Shown here: one piece after another, positions 59,970 through 64,000 of the stretch
Numbering within the stretch: position 1 is the stretch's first letter
Layout of the letters: each line of letters begins with the position of its first letter
Source: Prunus persica
Taxonomy: Eukaryota > Streptophyta > Magnoliopsida > Rosales > Rosaceae
Direction of reading: 5' to 3'
Length of the DNA: 64,000 nucleotides
Assembly (NCBI RefSeq): GCF_000346465.2
Contig: NC_034009.1
Location: 30,190,131-30,254,130, forward strand
Notes under the pieces: model-generated
Seen by the model: the letters and a program-made list of their open reading frames with translations, nothing else
Database searches by the model: none
What the model was told of the DNA's origin: nothing
Made by a program: the position numbers and the translations under genes

Positions 59970-61817
59970 GGATAACAGCGAGGGGAGCTAACACTAGCAG
60001 TGTGTTGCACAAACAGATAGGATAAGCTTCTTCTTCTGTTTTTCTTTTTCTTTTTCTTTCTTTTCAACTTTTTTGGGCCTAATTCTAACAACTAAAAAAT
60101 GTTGTGGATATTTTCCTTTTTGGGCTTGAAGTATCTAATGGGCCTGGAAGCAGTTTCATTTTGACTTCCACAGTTGCGGCAAAAACACATCAAATCAACC
60201 CAACGGACGAGTTTTACATGGCAAGGTAGAACTAAATTTGGAAAATCACATTATTAATTCAAGTAATTACTTACACGAATGTGGCACTAACTTTTTTGAA
60301 AAAAATTATTCCTTTCCTTAATTTTTGTGCCAAGGTTTTATCCCCACTCCACTTGCTTTCTGTTGTAATTAATTTGGTATTTGATTGATAGTGCAATATT
60401 GTTTGTGGGGAGAAAAAAAAGGATGATATTAATTAATGAATGGCGATGAGAAATAAAGAAGCAGGAGGAGATCACTCTCAGAATAAGTTTGATGCATGTG
60501 CTTTCCTCAGAATAAGTTTGACTGGACTGGAAATGATGATGCTGGATAGGATTTTCCATTGGATTGTTAGAAAAAGGAACCTTGCTTGCTAAAATACAAA
60601 AGGAAAGAGGATGTTTGATGTTTAGGCAGACTGGACTGAAATGGACCACTCTCTTAGGTAATTATGGACACAAAGTTTTTCAGTATTTGGGTGCACGGCC
60701 GATGCATGCTTGCATGGCCCGACTTTGCAAATTTGTATTACCAATCCAAATGATCCATGCCCTCAAGTCGAGCCCTATAAGTAGTGTGGTCCATTAATCA
60801 TCACCTGAATATGTAAATACATTAATTATTTGGTTATAGGTGAACCGCCTGAGCCTTCCTTACACACACACACACACACACATATATTGATTCGGTTCAT
60901 TGGGATGTGAATCTGGCTCTTGACAAGAGTAATAGGTCAACTAACATGTTTAACATTTTGCTAGTGAGTATGCAAATTCGGAGCCTGTAAATGTACACTT
61001 TAAAATTGCAAGAGGTTAATGAGTCAAGATCTATCTTATATTGAGCCCATTAATGATCCATCTTATTATATTGCAAGAGGTGGGAGTTTTACTTTATATC
61101 ATCATATTTTAAGACATATAATTTTTCATTCGAGAAATGTCACGTGATGCTACTAATTTACCTGTTATAATATGGTGAACGACGTAGTTGATATGTCATG
61201 ATCGTATTGGTAAATAGATACACGTGTAAGTAATTAATTTTGTTCAATTTTATCAATGAATTTGACTATAGATCATTTGCTATTTAATTATGCTAGTTGA
61301 GCTCAGTGAACTCGTGACAAAACATCCCACGCCCTATAAAACCCATAACCACCATACCACAACTAGCCTCTATATTGTGGTCAATTCAATTGGTGGTTAT
61401 GGTTTTTGTCCAAATTCACTTCCTTTATTACAAAAGAAAAACTGTATATATAATTATAAGTACATCCCTAGCTATAGTCCCGATTTCTTGAAAATGACCA
61501 TGATCAAGCAAACTAGATACTTGTAAAGAATAAAACAACATATCGGTGGGGTTGAGCCCATCCCTACTTAGTTCATGAAAATACTAACAATCAGACATAT
61601 TGAAAGTAACACTTCCATAATCCCCCATGGCAGTACAATGCTATAAATACATACCCAGGAGGGTGTTTTGATTACCTGCATGTGGACCATAATCTCTATC
61701 GTGTTCTTCATCTTAGATTCACACCACTATGATATGATTACACTAGAAGATATGTATGCACAGGATCTAGCCTAGCTTGATTATATATACGATCTCTTCT
61801 GACTCGTAATAATAATA

Positions 61818-61854
<37 letters not shown>

Positions 61855-62101
61855 AACAATTAACCAAAGGAATTATAATTAAGAGCACGCGCGAGCTGCT
61901 TTGATTAAGGAAAAACTTAAGCCACGTCCCTTTCATTACCTCTACTCCCAAGTCTCAACCAAACCAAATGACACTTTGATCACATACCTAAAACCAAAGC
62001 CCTCTCTCTTCCTCCCCCACAGTACCTCTCCTCTTTTTAAAGTCACGAGACCCAGTACTGTCCCCAGCTTTGTTGTTTCAATTTTTTTAATTTATTGAGA
62101 G
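59970..62101. other. Intergenic between RPL15 and JAG
   Basis: (CA)n at 60862-60882 and (TA)n at 61822-61850. No gene. The right part is the presumed JAG promoter. Confidence 0.5.
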
Positions 62102-62203
62102 ATGAGTCCAAAGAGGTTTGGCAGAGAAACTGATAGAGAACTTTCAAAGCTCTTTTTCTTCCACCATCACTCAACTAGCCTCTATATTGCAGTCTCAAAC
62201 TGA
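62102..62203 (+). other. Possible upstream ORF in the JAG leader
   Basis: ATG AGT CCA begins a 33-codon frame that ends at TGA 62201-62203, before the long (GA)n tract. If the transcript starts upstream, this would be a uORF. Neither the transcription start nor any effect on translation is shown by the sequence. Confidence 0.3.
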
Positions 62204-62251
62204 AAGTCTTATTATTTTCTAAAAGCTTTAGTTCTCTCTCTATCTACCCAT

Positions 62252-62253
<2 letters not shown>

Positions 62254-62346
<93 letters not shown>

Positions 62347-62347
62347 T
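62254..62347 (+). repeat. Long (GA)n microsatellite
   Basis: About 94 bp of nearly pure GA, 60 bp before the JAG start region. It probably lies in the 5' leader. Confidence 0.95.
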
Positions 62348-62409
62348 GAGAGATAGAATACTTCGTCCTCACATTCACATTTTTATTTCTGTCTTTCTCT
62401 GTCGGTACC

Positions 62410-64000
62410 ATGTAGGTCTTTCCCCCCCATCCCACTTTTCTCACCTGCTAATTGCTTCTCCCTTTTCTCTACCCCATCTCCTTCTCCCTCTCCTGCCCTT
62501 ATACTTTATCCAATACTCTTTTTCTTTTTAACCCACCATTTACTGTTTCATAAATGTACTACCTCTGTGGCTTTTAGCGTTGTATATTTATCTCTTGTTT
62601 TGATTTGCAGGCGACCTGATGAGGGCAACCCTTTAGACCTCAACAACTTGCCTGATGATCATTTCAGTAGAGATGGTAAACAAGTTGTCGAGGACAGCTT
62701 CTCTGGTACTTTTCAAATTTCTACTGCTACTACCGCCAAACCCAAACGGATCAACAATATCAAAACCCCCATATATCTTTTGAAAAGGGCTCACATTTCT
62801 TCTTTTCCTTTCTTTTTTCTTTAATTTCTTCTTTTCAATCTTTTTCTTTTCTTTAAAAACGGATGAAAAGCTGTTCTTTGCTTTTAAAGTTCAATTGACA
62901 AAATATATATTTCAAATCAAAAAGGTTAACTTAAATGGGGTATGAAGAAGATTATGGATTTAAATTACTCTACTTTTTCCGTCTTAAAATGTGTTCATGA
63001 TGATTTGGGTAATTAATTAATTTAGATAGGGCTGAGGTAGCTGGTAGGGGTTAGTTTAGTTTAGTTTAGTCTTATCGAAGTTGCTTTTATTGTCTGGGTT
63101 TTTAGTTGCAGGCTACAGAAAAAAGAAAAGCGGCGCAAAAGATGGAAAAGACGAGTGTGGGAAGGTCTACGAGTGTAGGTTTTGTTCCCTCAAGTTCTGC
63201 AAATCTCAGGCCCTTGGGGGACACATGAATCGCCATCGTCAAGGCAAGTCAATTTCATTTCTTTAATTATTTACACAAACTAAAACTAGTTGCCTTTATT
63301 TTTTAAAACATTATATTTGAGAAATTAATATTAAAAAAACACACAATTGGGGGCACTGGTCGTCTCATCAAAGATTTAGCCATGAAGCGTCTTGGTCATT
63401 TCAAATAAGTCGAGGAAAAGGAAGTCGTGATTTGATTTGATCATTTGTGTTTCGTTTGTTGAAATTCTTGCTAGATCAATTAAAGGTCATGTACTTTTAT
63501 ATTTGATATTATATTTATATATGTTGTGTGATTTGATTTGATTTAATTTGTGTGTTGGGTCGGAATGGTCACCAGAAAGGGAGACAGAAACACTCAACAA
63601 GGCTCGTCAGCTAGTCTTCAGTAACGATAACCTAGCCGCCCCTCCTCCTCCTCACCTAGGGTATATATGCTTAATTTCTCTTCCTTTTATAAATTGCACT
63701 TTCTTTTCTTCTTTATGGTAATAAACAAATTGAATTATTACATTAATAATTGTTGTTTGATTTTGTAGATGCTGCCATCCAATTACACCGGCAGGATATC
63801 ATCATCCGGCTGCTGCAGGCAACAACATTGGCGGTGACCCAACATTACCTCTCAGATTCCCAGCAAGAATGTTTTCTGGCTCTTCGTCAAGTACCCTCGT
63901 ACCACCACCGCCTCCGCCGGCGGTGCCACAGCCAGGTGTTCAACCGCCTCAACAACCATATTTATACTCCTCTCCTTCGCGGCCCATGTTCCCTGCTTCC
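62410..64000 (+). CDS. JAG: JAGGED C2H2 zinc finger factor, 3' end beyond window
   Basis: Exons: one ending at 62411, then 62611-62705, 63112-63243, 63576-63660 and 63769 to the window edge. The start codon is split: AT at 62410-62411 and G at 62611, giving MRPDEGNPLDLNNLPDD. LDLNN is an EAR repression motif, as in Arabidopsis JAG. The single plant C2H2 finger is C54-X2-C57-X12-H70-X3-H74 (YECRFCSLKF and QALGGHMNRHR), then ERETETLNKARQLVF and a Pro-rich region. Intron 3 uses a GC donor (CAAG/GCAAGT); only this donor restores the conserved HRQERETE. JAG promotes lamina and petal growth by maintaining proliferation. Confidence 0.92.

Overview
The window is nuclear DNA of a flowering plant: genes with short GT-AG introns, plastid-targeted nuclear genes (rbcS, plastid L15), plant-only transcription factors (LBD, CONSTANS-like, JAGGED), class I and II transposons, and AT-rich spacers full of CT/GA and TA microsatellites. 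A eudicot is certain. A woody rosid, probably Rosaceae (Prunus-like), is my guess from general appearance. No bacterial, viral or plasmid architecture is present.

Positions 1-14216 are a transposon graveyard. The right end of a CACTA element (1-2950), packed with ACGACGG-type subterminal repeats, sits inside a broken PIF/Harbinger transposase gene (2951-3672) whose element ends at 4229 against a TTA. A degenerate AT-rich inverted-repeat element (about 6290-7150) carries a tRNA-like insertion. A decayed Ty1/copia element follows (7263-14216). It is itself interrupted by a small non-autonomous Gypsy-like element with three LTRs (10111-12117), flanked by a perfect 5-bp duplication.

From 15.6 kb on the region is genic: a KCS6/CER6-type wax condensing enzyme (+, truncated by a 100-N gap and frameshifted), homocysteine S-methyltransferase (+, 7 exons), an FLX-like coiled-coil protein (-), a single-B-box CONSTANS-like factor (+), a class II LBD factor (-), a CLE peptide precursor (-), a DUF1218 membrane protein (-), rbcS (+), a small unknown acidic protein (-), two tandem copies of a plant-specific unknown gene (-), plastid ribosomal protein L15 (-), and the first exons of a JAGGED orthologue (+) that runs off the window.

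The genes are not an operon. From memory, however, KCS6, COL, LBD, the unknown family and JAG are also close neighbours on Arabidopsis chromosome 1, and a CLE gene lies next to the sister COL/KCS pair, so this looks like an ancient conserved microsyntenic block. The spacers hold smaller mobile sequences: a MULE-type MITE with a 9-bp duplication (30325-30570), other fold-backs, a 5S rRNA-derived sequence (33904-34022) and SINE-like fragments.

I found no clearly undescribed system. The best leads are the variant CLE peptide, the three-LTR composite, the 5S-derived element, the JAG gene with a split start codon and a GC-AG intron, and three exact 53-54 bp duplications that may be assembly artefacts.
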